NCBI GenBank assembly: GCA_022842785.1
Contig: JALHOW010000003.1
Coordinates: 496,001 to 560,000, forward strand
Origin: Hyphomicrobiaceae bacterium
GTDB lineage: Bacteria; Pseudomonadota; Alphaproteobacteria; Rhizobiales; Hyphomicrobiaceae
Direction of reading: 5' to 3'
Length of the DNA: 64,000 nucleotides
Shown: positions 47,816 through 57,241 of the stretch, piece by piece
Layout: every line of letters begins with the position of its first letter
Numbering within the stretch: the first letter of the stretch is position 1
The notes under the pieces: generated by a model
Database searches by the model: none
Told to the model about the DNA's origin: nothing
Seen by the model: only the letters and a program-made list of their open reading frames with translations
Made by a program: the position numbers and the translations under genes

Positions 47816-48859
47816 TCAGCCCCACACCTGTCCGAGCACGCGCATCCAGTTGTCGCCCAGAATCTTCTTGATGAGCGCATCACTGTAACCGTGCTTGATG
47901 AAGTGATCCACCACGTGACCGAGATCGGCCTTGCTGCGGAACCCTTCCACCCGGCGGCTGGAGAAGGTGGTGTTCCGCATGACCTCCGGGTAGTACCACG
48001 GCGTTACCCAGTTCAGTTTGGTCTTGCCGTCGAACATGTCGGTCGCGATTGCCACCTTGTCTTCGCCCATCAGCTTCACCGCGTGGTCGAAGTGCCGCAT
48101 GAAGTCGTCCATCGTCGGCGGCGCATCGGTCCGGATGTAAGGCGCATAGGGCGTGATGCCGAGGAGACCGCCGGTATCGGCGACGGCTTTCATCTGATCG
48201 TCCGTGACAGCCCGGGGGTTGTCGGCCAGCGCGCGGCACGCGGCGTGCGAAATGACGATGGGCTTGCTCGAATATTTAGCGGCATCGATCGTAGTCTGGA
48301 CACCCACATGGGAGCAGTCCACCACCATGCCCAGGCGATTGCAGTCGCGGACGACCTGGATGCCGAAGTGTGTGAGCCCGCGGTTCTCGGGCTCCAGACA
48401 ACCGTCGCCGATGTCGTTGCGCTCCATATAGGTGAGCTGCAGGATACGCAGGCCGAGCTTGTGCAGCAGCCGCACGCGCTTGCGATCGCGACCAATCGCA
48501 TCGCCGCTCTGCATCCCGAAGACGAGGCCGAGCTGGCCTTCCTTCTTCGCCGCTTTCAGATCATCGAGCTTTTCGATCAGGCGGACTTTTGGGCTGATCT
48601 CGATGAACAGCAAATTCTCGTAGATGGCGCCGAGCAGCTCCTCGAATGTCGGCGTATAGGTCGGCTCGGAGACGAGGCAGGCATTGATGGCACTCCATCC
48701 ATAACTGACCACTCGCTCCTCATAGGTGCCGTCCGGAACGTACGGGGTCGGATGAACGACGGAACCACCAAGACCATCGAAAACGATGGTGTCACGCAGG
48801 ATAGCCTTCGCCCGGTCCGATATTTGCCCGCTGGCGCTTGATGCGTTCATCGTTGTCAC
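47816..48859 (-). CDS. M19 (renal dipeptidase family) protein lacking several metal ligands
   Basis: Protein of 347 residues in the fold of peptidase family M19, zinc enzymes that hydrolyse dipeptides, often with a C-terminal D-residue. VVDCSHVG and VISHAACRALADNPRAVTDDQ preserve the two His ligands and the Arg that correspond to renal dipeptidase His198, His219 and Arg230, and VAIATDMFDG the later Asp. But the N-terminal DGHND motif is replaced by FDGLGGSVV, losing the His and Asp ligands, and the bridging Glu is replaced by Gln in FGMQSGD. The binuclear site may therefore be absent or altered. No signal peptide. Divergent from tctC, 270 bases apart. Confidence 0.8.
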   Translation of the reverse strand: MTTMNASSASGQISDRAKAILRDTIVFDGLGGSVVHPTPYVPDGTYEERVVSYGWSAINACLVSEPTYTPTFEELLGAIYENLLFIEISPKVRLIEKLDDLKAAKKEGQLGLVFGMQSGDAIGRDRKRVRLLHKLGLRILQLTYMERNDIGDGCLEPENRGLTHFGIQVVRDCNRLGMVVDCSHVGVQTTIDAAKYSSKPIVISHAACRALADNPRAVTDDQMKAVADTGGLLGITPYAPYIRTDAPPTMDDFMRHFDHAVKLMGEDKVAIATDMFDGKTKLNWVTPWYYPEVMRNTTFSSRRVEGFRSKADLGHVVDHFIKHGYSDALIKKILGDNWMRVLGQVWG

Positions 48860-49129
48860 TCCCCTTCCGCCGTCTCGATGTCGTATCTCGCGAGCTAATC
48901 AGCCCCGCCACAGACCAGCAACGACGCAGGATGCAAGGAAGACGTGCTTTGGGAGCAAAGCACCTCGAGGACGGCTGTCAGAATGGGTGTGCCGACAAAG
49001 CTGCATTGCTGCGAGTGTTGTTGCTCATCGCGAAAGGTGCGGCAATGCTCATCCGACGCGGCAAGCGCCGCTTTGCCGCTGAACGCCATCTGTGACCGCG
49101 GATGCGTCAGGACCAGAAGGGAGAGGGGA

Positions 49130-50119
49130 ATGTTTGGCCAAGTCAGCATTTCGCGCATTGCAGGAAAACTACTCGTCGCCTGTGCCGCGGCAGCCGCAAG
49201 CCTGACGGGTGCCGCTGCCCAATCGACCTATCCGACGAAACCTATTTCATTGGTTGTCGGGTTTCCGGCCGGCGGCGGTGGTGACGGTGCCGCTCGGGTC
49301 TACGCCAAGCATCTCAGCGACGAGCTCAAGCAGCCGGTCAACGTCATCAACCGGCCTGGCGGCAACACTATTCCCGCCGTGCTTTCTGTCATGAAGGCGC
49401 CTGCCGACGGCTACACGCTGCTCTTCGATGGCGTCGCGACCAACTCTCTCCAGATGGATATCAAGGACCTTCCCTATAAGGTACTCGATCGGGTCTACGG
49501 GCCACGCCACAACGTTGGGCACTACTATTTCGCCGTGCCCAAAGATTCACCACACAAGACGCTCGACGATGTGGTCAAGACGATCAAAGCCAAGCCGACC
49601 GAATTCAAGATCGCATGGCTCGGCGGGACCAGTCTGACCGATACCGTCCTCACGAGCTTCCTCAACGTGATCGGCCTGAAGCCGAGCGATGTGAAGCGCG
49701 TGCCGTTTACGGGATCCGGTCCGAGCGCCACGGCTCTTGCGGGTGGCCATATCGATCTCGCGACGGGCGCCGTACCGGCGATCATCTCGCTCCATGCTGC
49801 CGGCAGCGTTCGCGTTGTCGCCCTCGCCGGCGACCAGCGGTTGCCGCTTCTGCCGGATGTGCCGTCCTCCAAGGAGGCCGGCTACCATGTGCCTCTCGTC
49901 GGCTGGAATGGCATTGCGGGTCCGCCCGGTCTGCCGCACGAAATCATGAACAAGATCGAAGCGACCGTGAAAAGGATTACGGAAAAGCCGGCGTTTGCCG
50001 AGGATCTCGCGAAATTCGCCTACAGTCCGATCTACATGAGCGGCGCGGAAAGCCGGGCAGAAGCCATCAAGGAAGGCGAGCTACTCGCGAAGCTCCGCGA
50101 GGCCGCAGGGCTCAAATGA
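49130..50119 (+). CDS. tctC: Bug/TctC family periplasmic solute receptor
   Basis: Periplasmic receptor of 329 residues. ATG 49130 with GGGAGAGGGG directly upstream is clearly better than the long open frame starting at 48944. The signal peptide GKLLVACAAAAASLTGAAAQ cleaves near residue 31. Then STYPTKPISLVVGFPAGGGGDGAARVYAKHLSDELKQPVNVINRPGGNTIPAVLSVMKAPADGYTLLFD matches the Bug pattern. It probably pairs with TctBA at 43.7-45.7 kb. Downstream, 75 bases away, begins the three-gene oxidase. Confidence 0.9.
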   Translation: MFGQVSISRIAGKLLVACAAAAASLTGAAAQSTYPTKPISLVVGFPAGGGGDGAARVYAKHLSDELKQPVNVINRPGGNTIPAVLSVMKAPADGYTLLFDGVATNSLQMDIKDLPYKVLDRVYGPRHNVGHYYFAVPKDSPHKTLDDVVKTIKAKPTEFKIAWLGGTSLTDTVLTSFLNVIGLKPSDVKRVPFTGSGPSATALAGGHIDLATGAVPAIISLHAAGSVRVVALAGDQRLPLLPDVPSSKEAGYHVPLVGWNGIAGPPGLPHEIMNKIEATVKRITEKPAFAEDLAKFAYSPIYMSGAESRAEAIKEGELLAKLREAAGLK

Positions 50120-50194
50120 TTGAGCGGCGTCAGGGTGCTTCGCGCATCCTGGCGCCGGCATCTCATTCAACTACACCGACAGGAAGGAGATCGC

Positions 50195-51331
50195 GTGCGC
50201 AGCGATAAAGCGAATACCGTTGTCATTGGCGGTGGGCTTGTCGGCATGGCCACGGCTTATGGCCTGGTGCGCGATGGCGTCGATGTTGCCGTGCTCGACG
50301 AAGGCGATCTCGCGTATCGGGCATCGCGCGGGAACTTCGCGCTGATCTGGGTCCAGGGAAAGGGCGCCGGCCTTCCTCCCTACACCATGTGGACGCGACA
50401 GTCGGCGACGATCTGGCCGGAGTTTGCCCGCGAGTTGGAGGATGTCTCCGGCGTCGAACTCCATTTGTCGCAACCGGGCGGCTTCAATATTTCGCTCGAT
50501 GAGGGAGCGCTCGGACGCCGGGCCGCCATGCTGCAGCGCATTGATGATGCCTGTCGGGGCTTGCCGGGATTTCCCGCTGAAGGCAGCTTTTCTGTCATCG
50601 ACGCCAACGAGCTCCGTAAATACTTTCCCGAGATCGGCCCCGAAGTGGTAGGCGCCACGTTCAACCCTCTCGATCGGCACGTGAACTCGCTGCTGTTGTT
50701 TCGCGCGCTGCATATCGCCTTCAAGAAACTAGGCGGCCGCTACTTACCGAACCACAAGACCGCAACCATTACGCCCGGCAACGCGTCATTCGACATAGCG
50801 ACCGAGAAAGGATCGGTGAGCGCGAGCAGCCTGGTTCTGGCAGCCGGCATCGACAACGGTCGCCTCGGCAAGATGGTCGGCCTCAATGTTCCGGTGCGAC
50901 CCCAGCGCGGGCAGATACTCGTGACGGAAAAGATGAAACCCTTTCTACGCCATCCCATTCAGACGCTGCGCCAGACCAATGAAGGCGGCTTGCAGATCGG
51001 CGACTCCGTCGAGGAAGTCGGTCACGACCTTGGTCTGCGGCTCGGCGTGCTTTCCGTTCTAGCGCGTCGCGCCGTCGGCATCTTCCCGCACCTCAAGAAC
51101 GTCAACGTGGTGCGCAGCTGGTCCGCGCTGCGCGTCATGACGCAAGACGGCTATCCGATCTACGACGAGTCCCGAGATCACCCGGGCGCGTTCGTATGCA
51201 CGTGCCACAGCGGCGTGACGCTTGCGGCGATGCACGCCAACGTCGTCGCACCAATGATCAAACTTCGTCGGCTTGACGACGCGTGCGGCGCCTTCAGCAC
51301 CCAGAGGTTTCATGTTCCAGCGGCTGCCTGA
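50195..51331 (+). CDS. FAD-dependent D-amino acid oxidase-type subunit (OoxB/HcnC-like)
   Basis: Flavoprotein of 378 residues of the DAO/glycine-oxidase family, the catalytic beta subunit of a three-part dehydrogenase. GTG 50195 has AGGAAGGAGA upstream; the frame's earlier TTG start at 50120 is not needed. The dinucleotide fold is VVIGGGLVGMATAYGLVRDGVDVAVLDEG near residue 8. RSWSALRVMTQDGYPIYDE and CTCHSGVTLAAMHA mark the C-terminal flavin region. Relatives are opine oxidase B, HcnC and the D-hydroxyproline dehydrogenase beta chain. Its gene overlaps the following ferredoxin gene by 20 bases. The substrate is presumably an amino or imino acid. Confidence 0.87.
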   Translation: MRSDKANTVVIGGGLVGMATAYGLVRDGVDVAVLDEGDLAYRASRGNFALIWVQGKGAGLPPYTMWTRQSATIWPEFARELEDVSGVELHLSQPGGFNISLDEGALGRRAAMLQRIDDACRGLPGFPAEGSFSVIDANELRKYFPEIGPEVVGATFNPLDRHVNSLLLFRALHIAFKKLGGRYLPNHKTATITPGNASFDIATEKGSVSASSLVLAAGIDNGRLGKMVGLNVPVRPQRGQILVTEKMKPFLRHPIQTLRQTNEGGLQIGDSVEEVGHDLGLRLGVLSVLARRAVGIFPHLKNVNVVRSWSALRVMTQDGYPIYDESRDHPGAFVCTCHSGVTLAAMHANVVAPMIKLRRLDDACGAFSTQRFHVPAAA

Positions 51332-51608
51332 CATCTCCGGCACGACGGTTCATTTCTCCATCGACGGCAAGCCGACGACCGGCATTGAGGGCGATAGCGT
51401 GGCAGCGGCGCTGCTCGTAGCGGGACACAACGCTTTTCGCACAACCGCCGTAAGCGGCGCGGAGCGCGGACCGTACTGCCTCATGGGCGCGTGTCACGAT
51501 TGCTATGTCGAGATCGATGGCACGGCGAACCAGCAAGCGTGCCGCATACGCTTGCGCGACGGCATGAGCGTCCTGACGCAGCATGGCAAGAGAGACCTGG
51601 GCCGATGA
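51312..51608 (+). CDS. Small [2Fe-2S] ferredoxin-like subunit of the oxidase
   Basis: Protein of 98 residues with the plant-type 2Fe-2S binding pattern: Cys56, Cys61 and Cys64 in CLMGACHDC and Cys77 in QQACR. It is equivalent to HcnA or the gamma subunit of D-hydroxyproline dehydrogenase, relaying electrons from the flavin subunits to an acceptor. The ATG at 51312 follows AGAGG and lies within the end of the upstream gene; the stop overlaps the next ATG (ATGA). Both overlaps suggest a stoichiometric complex. Confidence 0.88.
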   Translation: MFQRLPDISGTTVHFSIDGKPTTGIEGDSVAAALLVAGHNAFRTTAVSGAERGPYCLMGACHDCYVEIDGTANQQACRIRLRDGMSVLTQHGKRDLGR

Positions 51609-53035
51609 AGCGCATCAACGGTTGCCAGGACATCGAAAGCACGTACGACATCATCGTCGTTGGCGCTGGTCCCGCAGGCATGAATGCGGCGAGCACCGCA
51701 TCGGCGAGCGGTTTGTCGGTCCTTGTACTCGATGAAAACGCCACGGTCGGTGGGCAGATCTATCGCAATGTGACCGCGAGCCCCCTACGAGACCGCAGCA
51801 TCGTCGGCCCCGATTACTGGCAGGGCGAAAAGATTGCGGCTCGCTTCGAAGCCAGCGCGTGCCACTACGCTCCGGGAGCGGTGGTCTGGCATCTCGACAA
51901 GGAACGCACGATCGGCGTTGCGCTCGGCGAGGCGTCGCGCATTGTTTCGGCACGCCATGTCATCATAGCCACAGGCGCTATCGAACGTCCCTTTCCCGTC
52001 GAAGGCTGGACATTGCCCGGCGTCATGACGGTTGGCGCCGCTCAGATCCTGCTCAAGTCGTCGGCCGCCGTGCCGAGAGGCCGCGCGGTGCTTGCCGGAA
52101 CTGGCCCGCTTCTTTGGCTTTATGCCTGGCAATGCATTCAAGCGGGTGCGCCGCCGAGCGCCATTCTCGACACGACCCCACGTGGAAACTGGCTATCCGC
52201 CATGCCGCATCTGCCGGCTTTTCTGAGCAGCCCCTATCTCGGGAAGGGGCTTGCGCTGTTGAGAGCCGTTCGCTCCAAAGTCCGCGTCGTTTCCGGCGTC
52301 ACGGAATTGGCGATCAAGGCGCACAGCCCCGGGCTCAGCATCGAGTTCCGACGGGGCTCGAGGTCGGAGAGCATCGCGGCCGATCACGTGCTTCTGCATC
52401 AGGGCGTCGTGCCGAACGTGAACCTCGTCAGTGCCGCCGGGTGCGATCTCATTTGGGACGAGACGCAAGCGGCGTGGCAGCCTCAAACAGACGCGCATGG
52501 CCTTTCGAGCGTACCGGGGATCTCGATCGTCGGCGATGGTGCCAGGATCGGAGGCGCGGAATTGGCTGCGATGCGCGGCGAGATCATGGGGCAACATCTC
52601 GCGCAGCAACTTGGCGGCGAGCGCAGAGTCGACAGCAACGGCGCGCAGCTCACGCCCAAGGTTAAAGCATATGAGCGCGGGCGCCCGTTTTTGGATGCGC
52701 TCTATCGACCGACGCAGGCGTTCCGCGTCGGCGCTCCCTCGGCGATCGCGTGCCGTTGCGAGGAAATCACGTGCGGCCAGATCACCGAGACCGTCCGCGC
52801 CCTCGATGTGGCCGGACCAAACCAGATCAAAGCATTTCTGCGGACAGGCATGGGACCGTGTCAGGGCCGCTACTGCGGCGCCACGGTTTCGGAGCTCATC
52901 GCCGCCGCGCGGGGCATCCCCATGTCCGACATCAACTATTACCGCCTGCGTTCGCCCGTGAAACCGATCACGCTGGGCCAACTCGCGAGCGTTCCCCACA
53001 ACAATGAGGAAGCGAAGTTCGTCCAACGCATTTAA
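51605..53035 (+). CDS. FAD/NAD(P)-binding oxidase alpha subunit with BFD-like [2Fe-2S] domain (OoxA/HcnB-like)
   Basis: Pyridine nucleotide-disulfide-type flavoprotein of 476 residues. The N-terminal FAD motif is VVGAGPAGMNAAS (18-30). VIIATGAIERPFPVEGWTLPGVMTVGAAQ near 125 and LAGTGPLLWLYA mark the second nucleotide fold, and ISIVGDGARIGGAELA the flavin-closing motif. A C-terminal BFD-like iron-sulfur domain contains Cys383, Cys385, Cys390, Cys419 and Cys424 (ACRCEEITCG, GMGPCQGRYCGA). This layout is that of HcnB/OoxA and D-hydroxyproline dehydrogenase alpha. The ATG overlaps the ferredoxin stop. It completes the three-subunit oxidase. Confidence 0.9.
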   Translation: MKRINGCQDIESTYDIIVVGAGPAGMNAASTASASGLSVLVLDENATVGGQIYRNVTASPLRDRSIVGPDYWQGEKIAARFEASACHYAPGAVVWHLDKERTIGVALGEASRIVSARHVIIATGAIERPFPVEGWTLPGVMTVGAAQILLKSSAAVPRGRAVLAGTGPLLWLYAWQCIQAGAPPSAILDTTPRGNWLSAMPHLPAFLSSPYLGKGLALLRAVRSKVRVVSGVTELAIKAHSPGLSIEFRRGSRSESIAADHVLLHQGVVPNVNLVSAAGCDLIWDETQAAWQPQTDAHGLSSVPGISIVGDGARIGGAELAAMRGEIMGQHLAQQLGGERRVDSNGAQLTPKVKAYERGRPFLDALYRPTQAFRVGAPSAIACRCEEITCGQITETVRALDVAGPNQIKAFLRTGMGPCQGRYCGATVSELIAAARGIPMSDINYYRLRSPVKPITLGQLASVPHNNEEAKFVQRI

Positions 53036-53242
53036 TCATCCCCTCTGGCAATAGTCCGATGCACGAGCGAAGAGAAAGGGCAGGTGGTAGTAAAGATTCG
53101 CACACGGGGATGACTGCGCGCGCTCCGTGCGCCGACCATGTGCTCGGAATGGGACGCAACGGCTCGCGTGTCACGTGTGCAAAGCGCGGTCCCATTTGCC
53201 GACCAAAAGACGCGGCGAGGACGGATGCCGATTGACCGGTCT

Positions 53243-53267
53243 CGAAGCCGGGCACGCCCCGGCTTCG
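53243..53267. terminator. Bidirectional hairpin between convergent genes
   Basis: Perfect ten-base arms CGAAGCCGGG and CCCGGCTTCG around a CACGC loop in the gap between the oxidase operon and glpV. It may serve transcripts from both sides, ending 62 bases before the glpV stop. Confidence 0.6.
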
Positions 53268-53328
53268 GTCTCGCCGTGAGGACGACGGGCCCGGTCACCG
53301 CTTTGGCGACCAGGCCTCTTCGAACCGC

Positions 53329-55068
53329 TCAACGCTGCGTCCAGCGCTTGATCAGTTCGTCGTAAGCGACGGTGACGCCCTTCGGCTTTTCGTCCGCAAG
53401 CTTGTCCCAGGGAGCGCCGTCCCTCTTCAGCCAGACGGAAGGATCCTCGGCCTTGTTCAGCCGCGGACCGCAACCGCTATAGGTCTTGGCCTTTTCATCG
53501 GCGACCTGCATGCGCGCCATCACCTCATCCATTTCCTTGGCAAGCCGGTCCATGGCCTGCTGGGCGGTGAAGGTGCCGGCACTGATGTCGCCGATATGCT
53601 GCCAGAACAGCTGCGCGAGCCGCGGATAGTCCGGCACATTGACGCCCGTCGGCGTCCACGCCACGCGGTCCGGCGAACGGTAGAACTCGACCATGCCTCC
53701 GAGTTTCGATGCACGTTCCGTGAAACTCGGATGTCGGATCGTGCTGTCGCGTACGAATGTGAGACCGACATGGCTCTTCTTCAGGTCCACCGTCTTTGAC
53801 ACGGCGAACTGAGCAAACAACCAAGCGGCCTTGCGGCGCTCGAGCGGTGTGGACTTGAGCAGCGTCCAGGAGCCCGTATCCTGATAGCCGCGCTGCATGC
53901 CTTCCTTCCAGTACGAGCCCGTTGGAGAGGGCGCCATCCGCCACTGCGGATTGCCCTTGTCGTCGACGGTATTGTTGCCCGCGCTCTTCGGCGCGACCAT
54001 GCTTGCGGTGAAGGCCGTGTACCAGAACACTTGCTGGGCCACGTTACCCTGGCTGAGTGCCGGCAGCGACTGATAGAAGTCGAGGTCGGCTGCACCTGGA
54101 GGTGCGTACTTACGCAGCCATTCGTTCCACTTGGTCACGGCGTAAACCGCCGCCGGACTGTTCACAGCACCGCCGCGGGCGACAGAGGCGCCGGCGGGAT
54201 TGCATGAACCCTTCTCCATGCGGATGCCCCACTCGTCGACCGGGCGTCCGTTCGGAATGCCGAGATCGGCGGTGCCGGCCATGGAAAGCCAAGCGTCGGT
54301 CATGCGCCAGCCGAGGTCCGGTCCGCGCTTGCCGTAGTCCATGTGGCCGTAGACGCGGACGCCGTCGATTTCCTTCACGTCGTTGGTGAAGAATTCGGCG
54401 ATGTCTTCATAGGCGGACCAGTTCACGGGCACACCAAGGTCGTAACCGTACTTGTCCTTGAAGCGCTTCTGCAGGTCCGCACGGTCGAACCAGTCCTTGC
54501 GGAACCAGTAGAGGTTGGCGAACTGCTGGTCGGGCAACTGCCAGACCTTTCCATCGGGGCCAGTCGTGAAGGAGATGCCGATGAAGTCCTTGATGTCGAG
54601 GCCCGGATTGGTGACATCCTTGCCTTCGCCAGCCATCCAGTCGGTGAGGTTCACCGTCAGTCCGAGCCTCGCATGCATGCCGATCAGGTCGGAGTCGTTG
54701 ACATAGCCGTCATACAGATTGCGGCCGGTCTGCAATTGCGTTTGCAAAGCCTGGACGACGTCACCTTCGCCCATGATCTGCATGTTGACCTTGATGCCGG
54801 TGATCTCCTCGAACGCCTTGGTGAGGGTCCTCGCCTCATACTCGTGCGTTGGAATACCCTCGGCGACGATATTGATCTCCATTCCTTTGAATGGTGCGGC
54901 AGTCTTGATGAACCAGCTCATCTCTTCCATCTGCTGCGCTTTCGTCAGCGTCGACGGTTGAAACTCGCTGTCGATCCACTTCCTTGCCGCCTGTTCGTCG
55001 GCAAAGACCGACAACGTCCCGATTGCCAGGGACGTCACGGTCAACGTGGCCATAAGTCTCCTTCGCAT
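53329..55068 (-). CDS. glpV: Glycerol ABC transporter substrate-binding protein (GlpV-like)
   Basis: Periplasmic receptor of 579 residues, unusually large for sugar receptors and typical of GlpV in alphaproteobacteria. The signal peptide MRRRLMATLTVTSLAIGTLS cleaves near FADE (residue 24). AARKWIDSEFQPSTLTKAQQMEEMSWFIKTAAPFKGMEINIVAEGIPTHEYEARTLTKAFEEITGIKVN precedes the binding lobes; the C-terminal helices include QQAMDRLAKEMDEVMARMQ. It ends the operon glpR-(glpD)-S-T-P-Q-U-V. The ligand is predicted to be glycerol by gene order, as in Rhizobium leguminosarum. Confidence 0.9.
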   Translation of the reverse strand: MRRRLMATLTVTSLAIGTLSVFADEQAARKWIDSEFQPSTLTKAQQMEEMSWFIKTAAPFKGMEINIVAEGIPTHEYEARTLTKAFEEITGIKVNMQIMGEGDVVQALQTQLQTGRNLYDGYVNDSDLIGMHARLGLTVNLTDWMAGEGKDVTNPGLDIKDFIGISFTTGPDGKVWQLPDQQFANLYWFRKDWFDRADLQKRFKDKYGYDLGVPVNWSAYEDIAEFFTNDVKEIDGVRVYGHMDYGKRGPDLGWRMTDAWLSMAGTADLGIPNGRPVDEWGIRMEKGSCNPAGASVARGGAVNSPAAVYAVTKWNEWLRKYAPPGAADLDFYQSLPALSQGNVAQQVFWYTAFTASMVAPKSAGNNTVDDKGNPQWRMAPSPTGSYWKEGMQRGYQDTGSWTLLKSTPLERRKAAWLFAQFAVSKTVDLKKSHVGLTFVRDSTIRHPSFTERASKLGGMVEFYRSPDRVAWTPTGVNVPDYPRLAQLFWQHIGDISAGTFTAQQAMDRLAKEMDEVMARMQVADEKAKTYSGCGPRLNKAEDPSVWLKRDGAPWDKLADEKPKGVTVAYDELIKRWTQR

Positions 55069-55147
55069 GAACGTCCTCCATCGCGTTCCTGTTTACGGAT
55101 CCGGCACGGCGCGAACGCTTCACCGAGCGGTAGTTATTGATCCTGCT

Positions 55148-55426
55148 TCAGACCCACCGGAACACCGCGAGTCCGTAGAGGACCGAGATGCCGAAGGCCC
55201 ACCAAAGATCCGGACCGACAAGCCCGAGCCAAGCAAGATGGATGTAGGCGGCGCCGAGCAGCGTGAGGAACAGCCGGTCGCCAGGGGTGGTTGGAATTGA
55301 AAGAATGCCGACGCGCTCTTCGGAAGGCGCGAGAATCTGCCAGATCGTCATGCCGACAAGAGTCAGCCCGATCACAATGAAGAAAGCAGCCGTCGCCGGC
55401 GTCCATGCCATCCATGAAAGATTCAT
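55148..55426 (-). CDS. glpU: DUF2160 small membrane protein (GlpU-like)
   Basis: Predicted inner-membrane protein of 92 residues with three hydrophobic segments: AFFIVIGLTLVGMTIWQIL, DRLFLTLLGAAYIHLAWLGL and WWAFGISVLYGLAVFRWV. It matches DUF2160, found only as the GlpU gene of these glycerol ABC operons as far as I know. It lies between the permease glpQ and the receptor glpV, with gaps of 70 and 79 bases. Biochemical role unknown. Confidence 0.85.
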   Translation of the reverse strand: MNLSWMAWTPATAAFFIVIGLTLVGMTIWQILAPSEERVGILSIPTTPGDRLFLTLLGAAYIHLAWLGLVGPDLWWAFGISVLYGLAVFRWV

Positions 55427-55496
55427 GCGCGCCCTCTATAGGTTGGCCACCGGGCGAGATGATCGATGCAGGTCGAGTAAGCGATCATGAGGCGCC

Positions 55497-56368
<872 letters not shown>

Positions 56369-56372
<4 letters not shown>

Positions 56373-57241
56373 GTACGTGCCTCCTCGCGCGTCATCACCG
56401 TGTAAAAGACCCAGCTCATGGCCAGCACCATGAGGAAATAGATCAGCGACATCGCAGCCGCCGGCCCGAGGTCGAACTGGCCGAGTGCGATTTTTACGAG
56501 ATCGATCGAGAGCAGCGTCGTCGAATTGCCGGGTCCGCCGCCTGTCAGGACGAACGGCTCCGTATAGATCATGAAGGAGTCCATGAGCCGCAGCAGAACG
56601 GCGATGGTGAGCACGCGCCGCATTTTCGGGAGCTGGATATAGCGGAACACCGCCCAGCGCGACGCGCCGTCGATCTTCGCCGCCTGATAATAAGCGTTGG
56701 GAATGGCCATCAGCCCGGCATAGGCAAGCAGCACAACCAGAGACGTCCAATGCCAGACGTCCATGAGAACGAGCGTGAACCAAGCATCGCCCGCGTCGCG
56801 CGTGAAGTTGTAGCTGATGCCGAGACCGTTGATGGCGCGTCCGAGCAGACCGAAGCTCGGCAGGGCAAAGATGTTCCAGATCGCCCCGACCACGTTCCAT
56901 GGAATCAAAAGCGGTAGAGCCATCAGAACGAGGCAGACCGACACCCACGGTCCCTTGCGCGGCATGGTGAGGGCAATGCCGACGCCGAGCGGGATCTCTA
57001 TCGCGAGAATGGTCGCGGTGAAGGCGAGCTGGCGGAGAAGCGCTGCGTGAAAGCGCTCCGAGTGCAGCACCTGCTCGAACCATTTCGAGCCCTCGAAGAA
57101 GAACACGTTGCCGGCGAAGCTTTCCTGCACCGAGTAGTTGACCACCGTCATCAACGGAATGACGGCATTGAAAGCCACCAGCACAAGCACTGGGAGAACC
57201 ATGAACCAGGCGCGGTTGTTGACGGTCTTGTCCAATGTCAC
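56369..57241 (-). CDS. glpP: Glycerol ABC transporter permease (GlpP-like)
   Basis: Permease of 290 residues, MalF/UgpA-type, about six spans. Segments are WFMVLPVLVLVAFNAVIPLMTVVNYSV at the N terminus, ALTMPRKGPWVSVCLVLMALPLLIPWNVVG, and the coupling loop MAIPNAYYQAAKIDGASRWAVFRYIQLPKMRRVLTIAVLLRLMDSF. It overlaps glpT and glpQ by four bases each, so the transport genes are translationally coupled. Confidence 0.9.
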
